From Ruminococcus sp. CAG:403 (GTDB taxonomy: Bacteria > Bacillota > Clostridia > Oscillospirales > Ruminococcaceae): DNA of 12,003 nt. Shown here in pieces: positions 1-6,532 of the stretch. Under the pieces are notes generated by a model. It made no database searches and had not been told where the DNA came from. It worked only from the letters and a program-made list of their open reading frames with translations. The position numbers and the translations under genes were made by a program. The stretch spans positions 1-12,003 of the forward strand of contig FR899079.1 of the NCBI GenBank assembly GCA_000437255.1, in the 5' to 3' direction. Position 1 is the first letter of the stretch. Each line of letters starts with the position of its first letter.

Positions 1-99
1 GGCAGGCGCGGGCTCTGGGGAGGCAGGATGGCGACTTTGATAAATCCGCATCAGTTCTTCCCGATATTCCTCCGGTGTTTTGGGTGTATTGGACTGCAT
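1..99 (-). CDS. Unrecognised protein, N-terminal 33 residues only (runs off the window)
   Basis: The minus strand opens with an ATG at 99, preceded by a good ribosome binding site (GGAGGA, 6 to 7 bases upstream), and stays open to the window edge. The visible protein starts MQSNTPKTPEEYREELMRIY and continues into a Pro/Ala-rich stretch. It is hydrophilic, has no signal peptide or membrane segment in the visible part, and resembles a short charged helix followed by a proline-rich linker. I do not recognise the family and give no function. A terminator lies between it and the GH94 gene upstream, so it is probably a separate transcription unit. The start is well supported by the ribosome binding site; the rest of the gene is outside the window. 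Confidence 0.7.
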   Translation of the reverse strand, partial: MQSNTPKTPEEYREELMRIYQSRHPASPEPAPA

Positions 100-151
100 A
101 GAAACATTCCTCCATTTCCAGATGATCCAAATGGATGTAAGCATTGCTGCC

Positions 152-171
152 GGGCATGGCTCCCCATGCCC
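152..171 (-). other. Perfect 8-bp hairpin in the leader of the partial gene
   Basis: GGGCATGG and CCATGCCC pair around a 4-base loop. There is no T-run after it, so it is not an intrinsic terminator. It lies about 50 bases upstream of the start codon at 99, between the terminator at 241-287 and that gene. A second small pairing, CCATTT with AAATGG, lies nearer the ribosome binding site. A role in the leader is possible but unproven. Confidence 0.4.
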
Positions 172-240
172 TACTATCCCTTATTTATATGCACTCCGCA
201 AAAAAATATGATGTTTTCAAAAAAGAACAAAATAAAAAGA

Positions 241-287
241 AAATCTCATGAGAATGGATCCCTTTATGGGAATTTCTCATGAGATTT
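241..287 (-). terminator. Rho-independent terminator of the GH94 gene (bidirectional)
   Basis: The arms AAATCTCATGAGAA (241-254) and TTCTCATGAGATTT (274-287) pair perfectly, with an inner TCCC/GGGA pairing, and T-rich runs follow on both strands. On the minus strand it lies about 70 bases after the GH94 stop codon. Each arm contains the palindrome TCTCATGAGA. A closely related hairpin follows rnr at 3224-3275. Confidence 0.85.
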
Positions 288-345
288 TTTCTTTTTATCA
301 AGAACACGTAAATGCTAAATCATACGAACCAGTTGCATCCGTGCT
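241..345 (-). repeat. Distal module of a dispersed repeat, copy C (after the GH94 gene)
   Basis: Read on the minus strand, the sequence after the GH94 stop contains CGGATGCAAC, then GTATGATTTAG, then TGATAAAAAGAAAA and the TCTCATGAGA hairpin. The same ordered blocks, with small changes, follow rnr on the minus strand (3224-3349). CGGATGCAAC and an ATATTTAGGAT block also occur on the plus strand at 3172-3214. This copy lacks the 96-base palindromic core seen in the other two. Confidence 0.6.
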
Positions 346-355
346 TTGCTGCAAA

Positions 356-2752
356 TTATCCCAAAACCAATTCGATCTGGTTGCAGGCAGTCAGCTTGGA
401 TGCCGGAATGTAATCCCCTTCCATTGCAGTGCCATTCAAAGTCAAAGATGCAACACCGCTCTGTACATGGTTCGGATTCTTCACCGTAATCTCCAGCTGC
501 TTGCCGCGGAACACCTTCTTCATGGTAAAGCCATCCCAATCAGACGGAATTGCCGGATGAATATGCAGTCCATCTTCGTCCGGACGCATTCCACAGATTC
601 CCTCTACACAGCCTACCATAACGGTGGAAGCTGTTCCGGTCAGCCAGTGCACGTGGGAACGTCCTGCATACGGAGAAGCCGTTGCTTCCGTAAACTGCCC
701 GTGTACATAGGGCTCCATCACACGAATTTCTGCCCGGTCGTTCATAGCTGCCGGTGCACTTTCCATAAAGTACCGGAAGGCATCGTTGCCCTGTCCCATC
801 AGGGATTCTGCCAGAATCAGCCAGCCCTGTGACTGCGAGAAGATACCGCCATTTTCCTTGGTATCTGCATTGAAAATATGCATCCGTGCACCGTCAAAAT
901 AATGATCCTTATACGGCGGATCCAGCAGTTTGGCACCATATGGTGTATCCAAAATTTCTGCAACAGACTGCATTGCAGTCTTTGCCTGCTCCTCGGAAGC
1001 AAATCCGGAAATCACGCTCCAGCTCTGCGGATTCAGCCACATAGAAGCTTCCGGATCCTTCTTTGCACCAACTACAACGCCATCTTCCCGAATCCCACGA
1101 ATAAACCGATCTTCATCCCAGCACTTGCTCAGGGACTTGCCCAACTCTGCCTGTACCTGATCCAGATAGGTAACATAGGCAGCATCGCCCCGCTTCTCTG
1201 CCAGTTTGCGCATCATAGACATTGCATAATACAGCTGGAACGCAACAAAGGTAGACTCTCCCCGTTTGCCGAGCCGCAGGCAGTCGTTCCAGTCTGCATA
1301 CAGACCAGCCGGCATATTGTGATCGCCCAGCCGTTCCATGGAGAAGCGAATGGCATTCTTCAAGTGGTCATAAACAGAAGCTTCTCCGCCGTTTGCATAA
1401 ACAATGACTTCATCGTAAAACGCCTCATTGCCGCTTTCCCCAACATACTTTGCAATGGTCGGGAACAGCCACAGCGCATCGTCCGCACGATAGGAAGGAT
1501 GTCCGGTTTCCTTTACATATTCCGGGTCATCCGGGGTATTTTCATGGCCGGCATTGTGGTCAAACTTGACCAGCGGCAACCCACCGCCGTTGTCCACCTG
1601 TGCAGACAGCATAAACCGAATTTTATCGGCAGCCATTTCCGGATCCAGGTGGATGATACCCTGAATATCCTGAACGGTATCCCGATAGCCATATCCATTC
1701 CGCAGACCGCAGTAAACAAAGGAAGCGGCACGAGACCAGATAAAGGTGATGAAACACTGGTAGGCATTCCATACATTGATCATGTTATTGAAGGCATCGG
1801 ACGGAGTCTGTACCTGGAAGTTTTCCAGCTTGCTGTGCCAGAACTGCTTGAGTTCCTCTACTTCTGCATCGACCTTTCCAGCTGGTTCATACGCAGCGAG
1901 CAGCTCTGTGGCTTCCTGATTGTTCTTCTGTCCCATGAGGAAGATGAGTTCCTTGGTTTCACCCGGTTGAAGCGTCAGTTCTGTTTGCAGGGCACCGCAG
2001 GCATTGCCGTTGAAATTCATGGTGCCGTCACACTTGCCCGTTTCTACTGCAATGGGGTTGGAATAAGTGCGGTATGGGCCGATAAAATGATCCAAACTGC
2101 CATTATAAGCTGTTACCGGAGCGCCTACCATACCGAAGAACCGTTCCAGATGATTGGAACCGGTTGCATCCTTGCCGCTGTTTTCATTGATGTGCTGAAT
2201 GATCTTATTGCCCTCAAAGCTGGTACGGGTGATGAAGAGGGTATACTGCAAATTCACTTGATCCTGCTCATAGTTGTTGTCATTGGTGAATTCTACGAAT
2301 CCAAATGCAGACAAATGCCGAACGGTATTGCTGCGGTTGGTAATCTTGGCACGCCAAACCTCATGCGTTGCGCCGTTTGGCACATAATACGTCACTTCCG
2401 AAGCAATTCCGGCATATTCTGCGGAAAGGATGGTGTAAGCTGTTCCATGGCGGCATTCACTCTTATAGGTGTCCAGCGGCTTTCCGACCGGCTGCCAGGA
2501 AGCAGACCAATAATCAGATGTATCATTGTCCCGCAGGTAGATATACCGTCCGGGAAGTGCCATATTGGAATTGAACCGATAGCGGGAAATTCTTCCATTG
2601 GCACCAGACTTTACGAAACTATATCCGGCAGCCTGATTGGAAATAATAGCGCCATATTCCGGGGAACCCAGATAATTGGCCCAGGGAGCCGGTGTGTCCG
2701 GCTTGGTGATGACATATTCTTTATTTGCTAAATCGAAATAACCATACTGCAT
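356..2752 (-). CDS. GH94 disaccharide phosphorylase (cellobiose phosphorylase-like)
   Basis: A 798-residue cytoplasmic enzyme with no signal peptide, about the usual length of GH94 cellobiose and chitobiose phosphorylases. The family splits a beta-linked disaccharide with phosphate to give alpha-sugar 1-phosphate plus free sugar, saving ATP. The N-terminal half is the family's beta-sandwich region, starting MQYGYFDLANKEYVITKPDT and including the YLRDNDTSDYWSASWQP segment (72-87). The (alpha/alpha)6 domain carries GYRDTVQD (355-362) and ADWNDC (486-491), the motif holding the general-acid Asp. KENGGIF (632-638) and HWLTGTAS (702-709) are further family blocks. I chose the ATG at 2752, not an upstream ATG at 2845, because it has AAAGGAGT at the right distance, matches the family N-terminus and lies downstream of a clear promoter. 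The family is certain; the acceptor sugar is not, since several segments look closer, from memory, to chitobiose-type than to classic cellobiose phosphorylases. Confidence 0.93.
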   Translation of the reverse strand: MQYGYFDLANKEYVITKPDTPAPWANYLGSPEYGAIISNQAAGYSFVKSGANGRISRYRFNSNMALPGRYIYLRDNDTSDYWSASWQPVGKPLDTYKSECRHGTAYTILSAEYAGIASEVTYYVPNGATHEVWRAKITNRSNTVRHLSAFGFVEFTNDNNYEQDQVNLQYTLFITRTSFEGNKIIQHINENSGKDATGSNHLERFFGMVGAPVTAYNGSLDHFIGPYRTYSNPIAVETGKCDGTMNFNGNACGALQTELTLQPGETKELIFLMGQKNNQEATELLAAYEPAGKVDAEVEELKQFWHSKLENFQVQTPSDAFNNMINVWNAYQCFITFIWSRAASFVYCGLRNGYGYRDTVQDIQGIIHLDPEMAADKIRFMLSAQVDNGGGLPLVKFDHNAGHENTPDDPEYVKETGHPSYRADDALWLFPTIAKYVGESGNEAFYDEVIVYANGGEASVYDHLKNAIRFSMERLGDHNMPAGLYADWNDCLRLGKRGESTFVAFQLYYAMSMMRKLAEKRGDAAYVTYLDQVQAELGKSLSKCWDEDRFIRGIREDGVVVGAKKDPEASMWLNPQSWSVISGFASEEQAKTAMQSVAEILDTPYGAKLLDPPYKDHYFDGARMHIFNADTKENGGIFSQSQGWLILAESLMGQGNDAFRYFMESAPAAMNDRAEIRVMEPYVHGQFTEATASPYAGRSHVHWLTGTASTVMVGCVEGICGMRPDEDGLHIHPAIPSDWDGFTMKKVFRGKQLEITVKNPNHVQSGVASLTLNGTAMEGDYIPASKLTACNQIELVLG

Positions 2753-2782
2753 GGGGAAAATACTCCTTTTCTGGTAAATTGC

Positions 2783-2799
2783 TGTCTGTCGAACAGACA
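2783..2799 (-). promoter_or_regulatory. Operator-like palindrome at the GH94 transcription start
   Basis: TGTCTGT and ACAGACA form a perfect 7-bp inverted repeat around three bases. It begins 5 bases after the -10 box, so it covers the expected transcription start. That position suits a repressor that blocks initiation. The regulator is not in the window; a sugar-responsive repressor is an inference. Confidence 0.55.
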
Positions 2800-2804
2800 A
2801 CTTT

Positions 2805-2833
2805 ATCATAGCATGTTTTGCCTTGTTTTGCAA
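2805..2833 (-). promoter_or_regulatory. Sigma-A promoter of the GH94 gene
   Basis: On the minus strand the -35 TTGCAA (2828-2833) and -10 TATGAT (2805-2810) are 17 bases apart, and TGC precedes the -10 (extended -10). The expected start is near 2798, giving a leader of about 45 bases. The secG promoter has the same design. Confidence 0.75.
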
Positions 2834-2927
2834 GGGGTTCCTCAAAATTTAACCCGACAGATCCAAACAGCAACTTTCTCATGCGGCAATTTCAAATAAT
2901 TTCCAGCAACCAAACACAGATAGAAAC

Positions 2928-3023
2928 GCTTTTTGATGCAGCAATTTCTCGAAAATGCTGCCGCAGAGCTTGAGACGAGCAGTCTCAATTTTTGCGCAGC
3001 AAAAAAAGCGGCACCCAAACAGC
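2928..3023 (+). repeat. 96-base palindromic repeat core, copy A
   Basis: This block is identical to the reverse complement of 3350-3445 at 93 of 96 bases by direct comparison (differences at 2936, 3010 and 3015). Its centre (2956-3001) folds into an imperfect 46-base hairpin: TGCTGC/GCAGCA, then GCA/TGC, then TTGAGAC/GTCTCAA, around a 5-base loop. Short reading frames across it are translations of the repeat, not genes. The family's distal part resumes at 3172, after an apparent insertion. Confidence 0.85.
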
Positions 3024-3171
3024 AATGTGGTACAAAATGCAGAGCAAACAAACCAATCAGCATTTTGCGCTTATTTCAAAAACCAAGCGTGACAAATAAC
3101 CAAAATGGAAGAGAAGTTGTAAAAATTATGCAGTTACCCAACTGCGCAAAATGCGATCCTAGGCAAACAGC
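3024..3171. mobile_element. Putative 148-base insertion within repeat copy A
   Basis: Copy A breaks after CAAACAGC (3016-3023) and resumes after a second CAAACAGC (3164-3171) with GCAGCG and TTTGCCGG. Copy B is uninterrupted at the same point. The flanking 8-base repeat would be a target-site duplication. Inside is a perfect 11-bp inverted repeat, GCATTTTGCGC (3060-3070) with GCGCAAAATGC (3144-3154), and a small hairpin at 3130-3145. There are no clear terminal inverted repeats and no coding capacity. CAAACAGC also occurs at 2864, 152 bases to the left, so chance or a tandem event cannot be excluded. Confidence 0.4.
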
Positions 3172-3214
3172 GCAGCGTCTTTGCCGGATGCAACAAATGA
3201 GTCATATTTAGGAT
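3172..3214 (+). repeat. Distal module of repeat copy A
   Basis: GCAGCG, TTTGCCGG, ATGCAACA and TATTTAGGAT appear here in the same order as in copy B on the other strand (3306-3349) and partly in copy C (near 315-345). This is the continuation of copy A beyond the apparent insertion. Confidence 0.6.
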
Positions 3215-3223
3215 AACAGAATC

Positions 3224-3275
3224 AAAAAATCTCATGAGGAATTCCTGCAAAAGGAACTATTCTCACGAGATTTTC
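3224..3275 (-). terminator. Rho-independent terminator of rnr (bidirectional)
   Basis: AAAATCTC.TGAG pairs with CTCA.GAGATTTT, with an inner TTCC/GGAA pairing, and a T-run follows on both strands. It lies about 170 bases after the rnr stop codon. It is related in sequence to the terminator at 241-287 and sits between the inverted repeat copies A and B. Confidence 0.75.
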
Positions 3276-3305
3276 TTTTTATCATTCTAGCCTAAAAATG
3301 GTGGG

Positions 3306-3349
3306 ATTCTAAATCATACATTCCTGTAGCAGACCGGCAAAAGCGCTGC
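3306..3349 (-). repeat. Distal module of repeat copy B
   Basis: Read on the minus strand, this directly continues the 96-base core of copy B: GCAGCG, TTTTGCCGG, then GTATGATTTAGAAT, leading into the terminator. The matching blocks of copy A are at 3172-3214 and those of copy C near 315-345. Confidence 0.6.
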
Positions 3350-3445
3350 GCTGTTTGAGTGCTGCTTTTTTTGCTGCGCAAAAATTGAGACTGCTCGTCT
3401 CAAGCTCTGCGGCAGCATTTTCGAGAAATTGCTGCACCAAAAAGC
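3350..3445 (-). repeat. 96-base palindromic repeat core, copy B
   Basis: This is the inverted partner of 2928-3023, starting 2 bases after the rnr stop codon in the direction of transcription. Its internal 46-base hairpin is at 3372-3417. Because A and B are inverted, a transcript reading through both could form a duplex of about 96 bp. The tight fit against the rnr stop shows the repeat lies in the 3' untranslated region of rnr. Confidence 0.85.
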
Positions 3446-3447
3446 TT

Positions 3448-5628
3448 TTAGATCTTAGCTTTTGGATTGGCACTTTCTTGCGGCTGTTCTGCCAGCTGAA
3501 AATCCACATTTCCGCTGTTGACATCCGCTTTTACACACTGCACACGCACCGGATCTCCCAACTGGTACCGCAAATCCCCATATTGCAGGGCAAATGCAAT
3601 TCCGTCATCGTTGAACCATTCCCCTTCTGGAAGCATGCTGACATGCACCATGCCCTCGACAGAATTGGGCAGGGCAACATAAAATCCAAAATCACTGATG
3701 CCGGATACGATGCCGTCAAATTCTTCTCCCAGATGCTGTGCCATATATTCTGCCTTATAACAGTCCTCACAGTCCCGTTCCACCATAATAGCCTGCAATT
3801 CCGTATCGCTGGAACGCTGAGAAGCTTGTCCAGCAAAGGCACCATAGCGCTTTTCAATGGCTTCTGCGGAACGTCCTACACACCATGCCGAAAGAATCCG
3901 ATGAATGGCAAGGTCGGGATACCGGCGAATTGGCGAGGTAAAATGTGCGTAGTCCTTCAATGCAAGCCCAAAATGCCCGATCGGTTCCGGTGCATAGGCT
4001 GCCTTTGCCATGGAACGCAACACCATAATGTTCACCACTGGATAAGCAGGACTGCCCTTTGCCTGCTCCAGAATTTTTGCCAGGTGCCCCGGCTTTACTG
4101 CCGTAAAGTTTGGAACCTCCAGTCCCATTCGCAGTAAAACGTGTTCCAGATTATCAATCTTTTCCGGAGACGGTGTTTCATGAATGCGGTAAACAAACGG
4201 CAAACCCTTTTCTCTCGCCAGCTTAGCAGCAGCTTCATTGGCAAGCAGCATCATTTCCTCAATGATGCATTCACTCTTTCCACGGGTACGGGGAACAACA
4301 TCCACACAAATTCCATTTTCATTGAAAAGCAGCGCACTTTCTGTTGTTTCAATCTCTGGTGCACCACGCCGTTTCCGCTGTGCCATCCGAATGTCACACA
4401 GTTCATTCATAACCGGAATCATATGCAATACTGCCTGATACTTTTCCAGCAGCTCCGGTGATGCACTGCCGTCCAGAATGGCATTGACCTCGCTGTAAAC
4501 GCCTTTTACAGCGGAACGAATGATGGACTTCCGAAAGGTGTAGGAAACCAGTTCTCCCTGCTGGTTTAGTTCCATCAGGGCAGAGAAAGTCAGGCGGTCT
4601 TCCTGCGGATTCAGTGAGCAGATTCCATTGGACAGACTCTTCGGCAGCATTGGAACAACTTGATCGGCATAATAAATGCTGGTGCCTCGATTGAGTGCTT
4701 CCTCATCCAGCGGAGACTTCGGCCGGACATAATGGGAAACATCGGCAATGTGTACGCCCAACTGATAGCCGTTTGCCGTCCGGGAAATAGAAACCGCATC
4801 GTCCAAGTCCTTGGAAGAAGCACTATCAATGGTAAAAATCGGTGTTTGCCGCAGATCCAGACGGTTCTGGTATTCTTCCGGCGCAATCGGTGTTTCTGCC
4901 AGCTGCTGTGCCTGCTGCAAAACTGCTTCCGGGAACTCCGGCGTAATGCCCCGCAATGTCAGCATTGCCTTGGCGCAAACAGAAGCTTGCTGCGCATTGC
5001 CAAATACATGCCGCACCATGGCACGGTGTTCTGCATGCCGGGTTCCTCTGGAAACCAGCTCTGCCAGCACCTTATCGCCTTCCCGATAGGATACATCCGG
5101 ATTTTCTTTCAGGCGGATGGGAGTCTTTGCCATCGTATCCGGCAGCAGCATGAGACTGCCTTCCTGCATCAAAACCGTACCGGTCAGCTTGCTGTCGGCC
5201 GCCTGCAATACATCGATTACCTCGCCTTCCGGCTTTCCGCTGCGGGAGGGAATATAGTGCAGCAGCACCACATCCTGCGGCATGGCACCGCACAAAAATT
5301 TTCCGGGAATAAAGATTTCTTCCTCGTTGTCGGCACGCCGTGCAAAGCCAAACGTCCGGCTCAGCCGTGTGATGCTGCCGACAAAATAATGCAGGGCATC
5401 ACATGACAGAAAGCCACGTCTGCGGTGAAAAATCTTTCCTTCCTGCATCAATTCTGCCAGGGCAGCCTGGTAATTGGCGGTGTTTCCCTTTTTGGTGCGG
5501 CATTGTGCAGCAAGTTCCGCATCCCGAACCGGCGTACGTCCGCTCTTTGCGAGAATCACCATAATTTTTTTCCGGTACTGAGCAACAGAGTTGCGCGCCT
5601 GTTCCGGAGCAGTTGTTTGTTTCGTCAT
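3448..5628 (-). CDS. rnr: Ribonuclease R (3'-5' exoribonuclease, RNB family)
   Basis: A 726-residue enzyme that degrades structured RNA from the 3' end and, in well-studied bacteria, works with tmRNA/SmpB and in rRNA quality control. Domains in order: N-terminal winged-helix-like region (about 10-75), cold-shock/OB region (about 80-240), RNB catalytic domain (about 255-580) and C-terminal S1 domain (about 636-713). The RNB motif TIDSASSKDLDDAV (266-279) keeps the four metal-binding acids D268, D274, D276 and D277; FTSPIRRYPDL (563-573) is also conserved. It lacks the long Lys-rich tail of some homologues. The ATG at 5628 has AAAGGAG 6 bases upstream. It follows secG on the same strand, the common secG-rnr order, but a terminator and a long inverted repeat lie between them, so rnr probably has its own promoter. 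smpB, often next, is absent. Confidence 0.97.
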   Translation of the reverse strand: MTKQTTAPEQARNSVAQYRKKIMVILAKSGRTPVRDAELAAQCRTKKGNTANYQAALAELMQEGKIFHRRRGFLSCDALHYFVGSITRLSRTFGFARRADNEEEIFIPGKFLCGAMPQDVVLLHYIPSRSGKPEGEVIDVLQAADSKLTGTVLMQEGSLMLLPDTMAKTPIRLKENPDVSYREGDKVLAELVSRGTRHAEHRAMVRHVFGNAQQASVCAKAMLTLRGITPEFPEAVLQQAQQLAETPIAPEEYQNRLDLRQTPIFTIDSASSKDLDDAVSISRTANGYQLGVHIADVSHYVRPKSPLDEEALNRGTSIYYADQVVPMLPKSLSNGICSLNPQEDRLTFSALMELNQQGELVSYTFRKSIIRSAVKGVYSEVNAILDGSASPELLEKYQAVLHMIPVMNELCDIRMAQRKRRGAPEIETTESALLFNENGICVDVVPRTRGKSECIIEEMMLLANEAAAKLAREKGLPFVYRIHETPSPEKIDNLEHVLLRMGLEVPNFTAVKPGHLAKILEQAKGSPAYPVVNIMVLRSMAKAAYAPEPIGHFGLALKDYAHFTSPIRRYPDLAIHRILSAWCVGRSAEAIEKRYGAFAGQASQRSSDTELQAIMVERDCEDCYKAEYMAQHLGEEFDGIVSGISDFGFYVALPNSVEGMVHVSMLPEGEWFNDDGIAFALQYGDLRYQLGDPVRVQCVKADVNSGNVDFQLAEQPQESANPKAKI

Positions 5629-5642
5629 AAGGGACTCCTTTC

Positions 5643-5755
5643 CCGCAATGGTTCTTGTCTGAAAAAAGGATTCCGACCAAGCGTAGTATCTGTAAAATCC
5701 GGTCGAATATGAAACATTCCCATCCTTTTTTCAAACAAGACGAACCCAATTGCGG
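5643..5755 (-). promoter_or_regulatory. 113-base imperfect inverted repeat before rnr
   Basis: Outer arms CCGCAAT (5643-5649) and ATTGCGG (5749-5755) pair, then GGTTC/GAACC, then a 17-base block (5655-5671 with 5722-5738) that pairs fully if one G-U is allowed. An inner 7-bp stem at 5672-5678/5701-5707 closes a 22-base loop. The 3' arm ends just before the rnr ribosome binding site. In RNA this would be a long stem-loop in the rnr leader or in read-through from secG. Confidence 0.65.
5706..5734 (-). promoter_or_regulatory. Possible sigma-A promoter of rnr
   Basis: On the minus strand TTGAAA (5729-5734) and CATATT (5706-5711) are 17 bases apart. The -10 matches the consensus at only 4 of 6 positions. 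A promoter is expected here because secG is terminated at 5773-5808. If used, transcription would begin inside the inverted repeat and leave out its upstream arm. Confidence 0.35.
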
Positions 5756-5772
5756 CGTTTCGTTTGAATTGC

Positions 5773-5808
5773 AAAAAAATGACCTGTGGATTCCGGAGAA
5801 GCCACAGG
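5773..5808 (-). terminator. Rho-independent terminator of secG
   Basis: On the minus strand CCTGTGG and CCACAGG (5802-5808 and 5783-5789) pair, with an inner TTC/GAA pairing closing a TCCG tetraloop of the stable UNCG type. A T7 run follows (5773-5779). It lies 14 bases after the secG stop. Confidence 0.85.
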
Positions 5809-5822
5809 GTATTTGGAACCGA

Positions 5823-6080
5823 TTACTTTGTCAGAAGCGGCAAAAGAATGTCTACAAACAAAATCAAAACAAAAAATGCAACGGAGAAAACAAATGTAAT
5901 CTTCTTCAGTCTGGCTTCCTTTGTCTTTCCTCTGTTCTTATCGTAAAATGAGTCGTTGCTGGCACCGGACAATGCAGCAGTTGCATTCTGCGGCTTCTGT
6001 TCCTGCATCATGCAGATGACAATCAGAATGACGCTGATCAGCAAAATCACTGCACCAACGATAAAATACCAATGGTTCAT
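5823..6080 (-). CDS. secG: Preprotein translocase subunit SecG
   Basis: An 85-residue inner membrane protein, the small accessory subunit of the SecYEG channel that helps protein export. Two hydrophobic segments (about 5-24 and 60-82) flank a polar loop. The loop segment ALSGASNDSFYDKNRGKTKE (36-55) matches the family pattern LSGA...SETLFGK followed by a basic run and the second helix. Length and topology are typical. The start at 6080 has AGGAGGG 8 bases upstream. It lies upstream of rnr on the same strand, the usual order in Firmicutes, but a terminator separates them. It is divergent from yabP, and the 164-base gap holds promoters for both. Confidence 0.95.
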   Translation of the reverse strand: MNHWYFIVGAVILLISVILIVICMMQEQKPQNATAALSGASNDSFYDKNRGKTKEARLKKITFVFSVAFFVLILFVDILLPLLTK

Positions 6081-6118
6081 AGGTTCTACCCTCCTGTATC
6101 TATAATAGTAACTACTTT

Positions 6119-6147
6119 AGTATAGCATAAATCCAACCGGATTGCAA
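6119..6147 (-). promoter_or_regulatory. Sigma-A promoter of secG
   Basis: On the minus strand the -35 TTGCAA (6142-6147) and -10 TATACT (6119-6124) are 17 bases apart, with an extended -10 TGC. It is nearly the same design as the GH94 promoter. The leader would be about 30 bases. Confidence 0.8.
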
Positions 6148-6192
6148 GCGCTTTTTTCAAAAAAATTATACAAATAAAACGGCGTGCCGCTG

Positions 6193-6221
6193 GCATTTTC
6201 AACAAAGCGCCTGCATATACT
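6193..6221 (+). promoter_or_regulatory. Sigma-E-like sporulation promoter of yabP
   Basis: GCATTTT (6193-6199), 14 bases, then CATATACT (6214-6221). This fits the mother-cell sigma-E consensus (KMATATT, N14, CATACAnT) with one mismatch in each box. In Bacillus subtilis yabPQ is known to be transcribed by sigma-E. No good sigma-A promoter is visible before yabP. The leader would be short, with GGAGG at 6231-6235. Confidence 0.65.
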
Positions 6222-6244
6222 GCATAAAAAGGAGGCTGACTGCC

Positions 6245-6532
6245 ATGCGAGAAGAAAAAAAGACGACTCCCCCGATGCATCACACCATGATTTTAGAGGA
6301 TCGTGCTGCACTCACTTTATCCGGTGTCACCGATGTGGATTGCTTTGATGAACGGGTCATCAACCTATATACCCAACTGGGCGAACTCACCATCAAAGGC
6401 CGCAATTTACATATTGATGCGGTCAGTGTGGAAACCGGCGATATGAAAATTCAAGGTGACATCTGGGCACTGCAATATGGGGACCGGGACAAGCGCGGGC
6501 CGCTCACCCTGCTTGGAAAGCTGTTCCGCTGA
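6245..6532 (+). CDS. yabP: Sporulation protein YabP
   Basis: A 95-residue protein of the YabP family, made in the mother cell and needed for normal spore formation in Bacillus. Family features are the central LTLSGVTDVDCFDERVINL (24-42), the GELTIKGRNLHI segment (47-58), the VETGDMKIQGDIWAL segment (62-76) and the C-terminal KLFR. It is a small beta-rich soluble protein with no signal peptide or membrane segment. GGAGG lies 9 bases before the ATG. The stop codon overlaps the yabQ start (TGATG), indicating translational coupling. A sigma-E-like promoter lies directly upstream. In Bacillus yabP is preceded by yabO (an S4-domain protein); here the upstream gene is the divergent secG. Confidence 0.95.
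   Translation: MREEKKTTPPMHHTMILEDRAALTLSGVTDVDCFDERVINLYTQLGELTIKGRNLHIDAVSVETGDMKIQGDIWALQYGDRDKRGPLTLLGKLFR

Noticed and set aside
28..282. An 84-codon plus-strand frame at the left edge
   Set aside because: It overlaps the ribosome binding site and start of a credible minus-strand gene and a terminator hairpin, and its translation shows no family features.
878..2731. A 617-codon open frame on the plus strand, antisense to the GH94 gene
   Set aside because: It mirrors the GH94 gene, whose protein matches a known family over its full length. The antisense product is rich in Ile, Arg, Cys and His without any domain, and there is no promoter or ribosome binding site for it.
2842..3211. Short open frames on both strands in the gap between the GH94 gene and rnr
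   Set aside because: They translate the inverted repeat (the same FFAAQKLRLLVSSS-type or FLENAAAELETSS-type peptides appear at both copies), so their similarity reflects DNA repeats, not protein genes.
2928..3445. CRISPR array
   Set aside because: The repeats are two inverted long copies, not a series of short direct repeats with regular spacers, and no cas gene is present.
3355..4137. A plus-strand open frame beginning in the repeat and running into rnr
   Set aside because: It is antisense to the conserved C-terminal part of rnr and starts in repeat copy B; no ribosome binding site was found.
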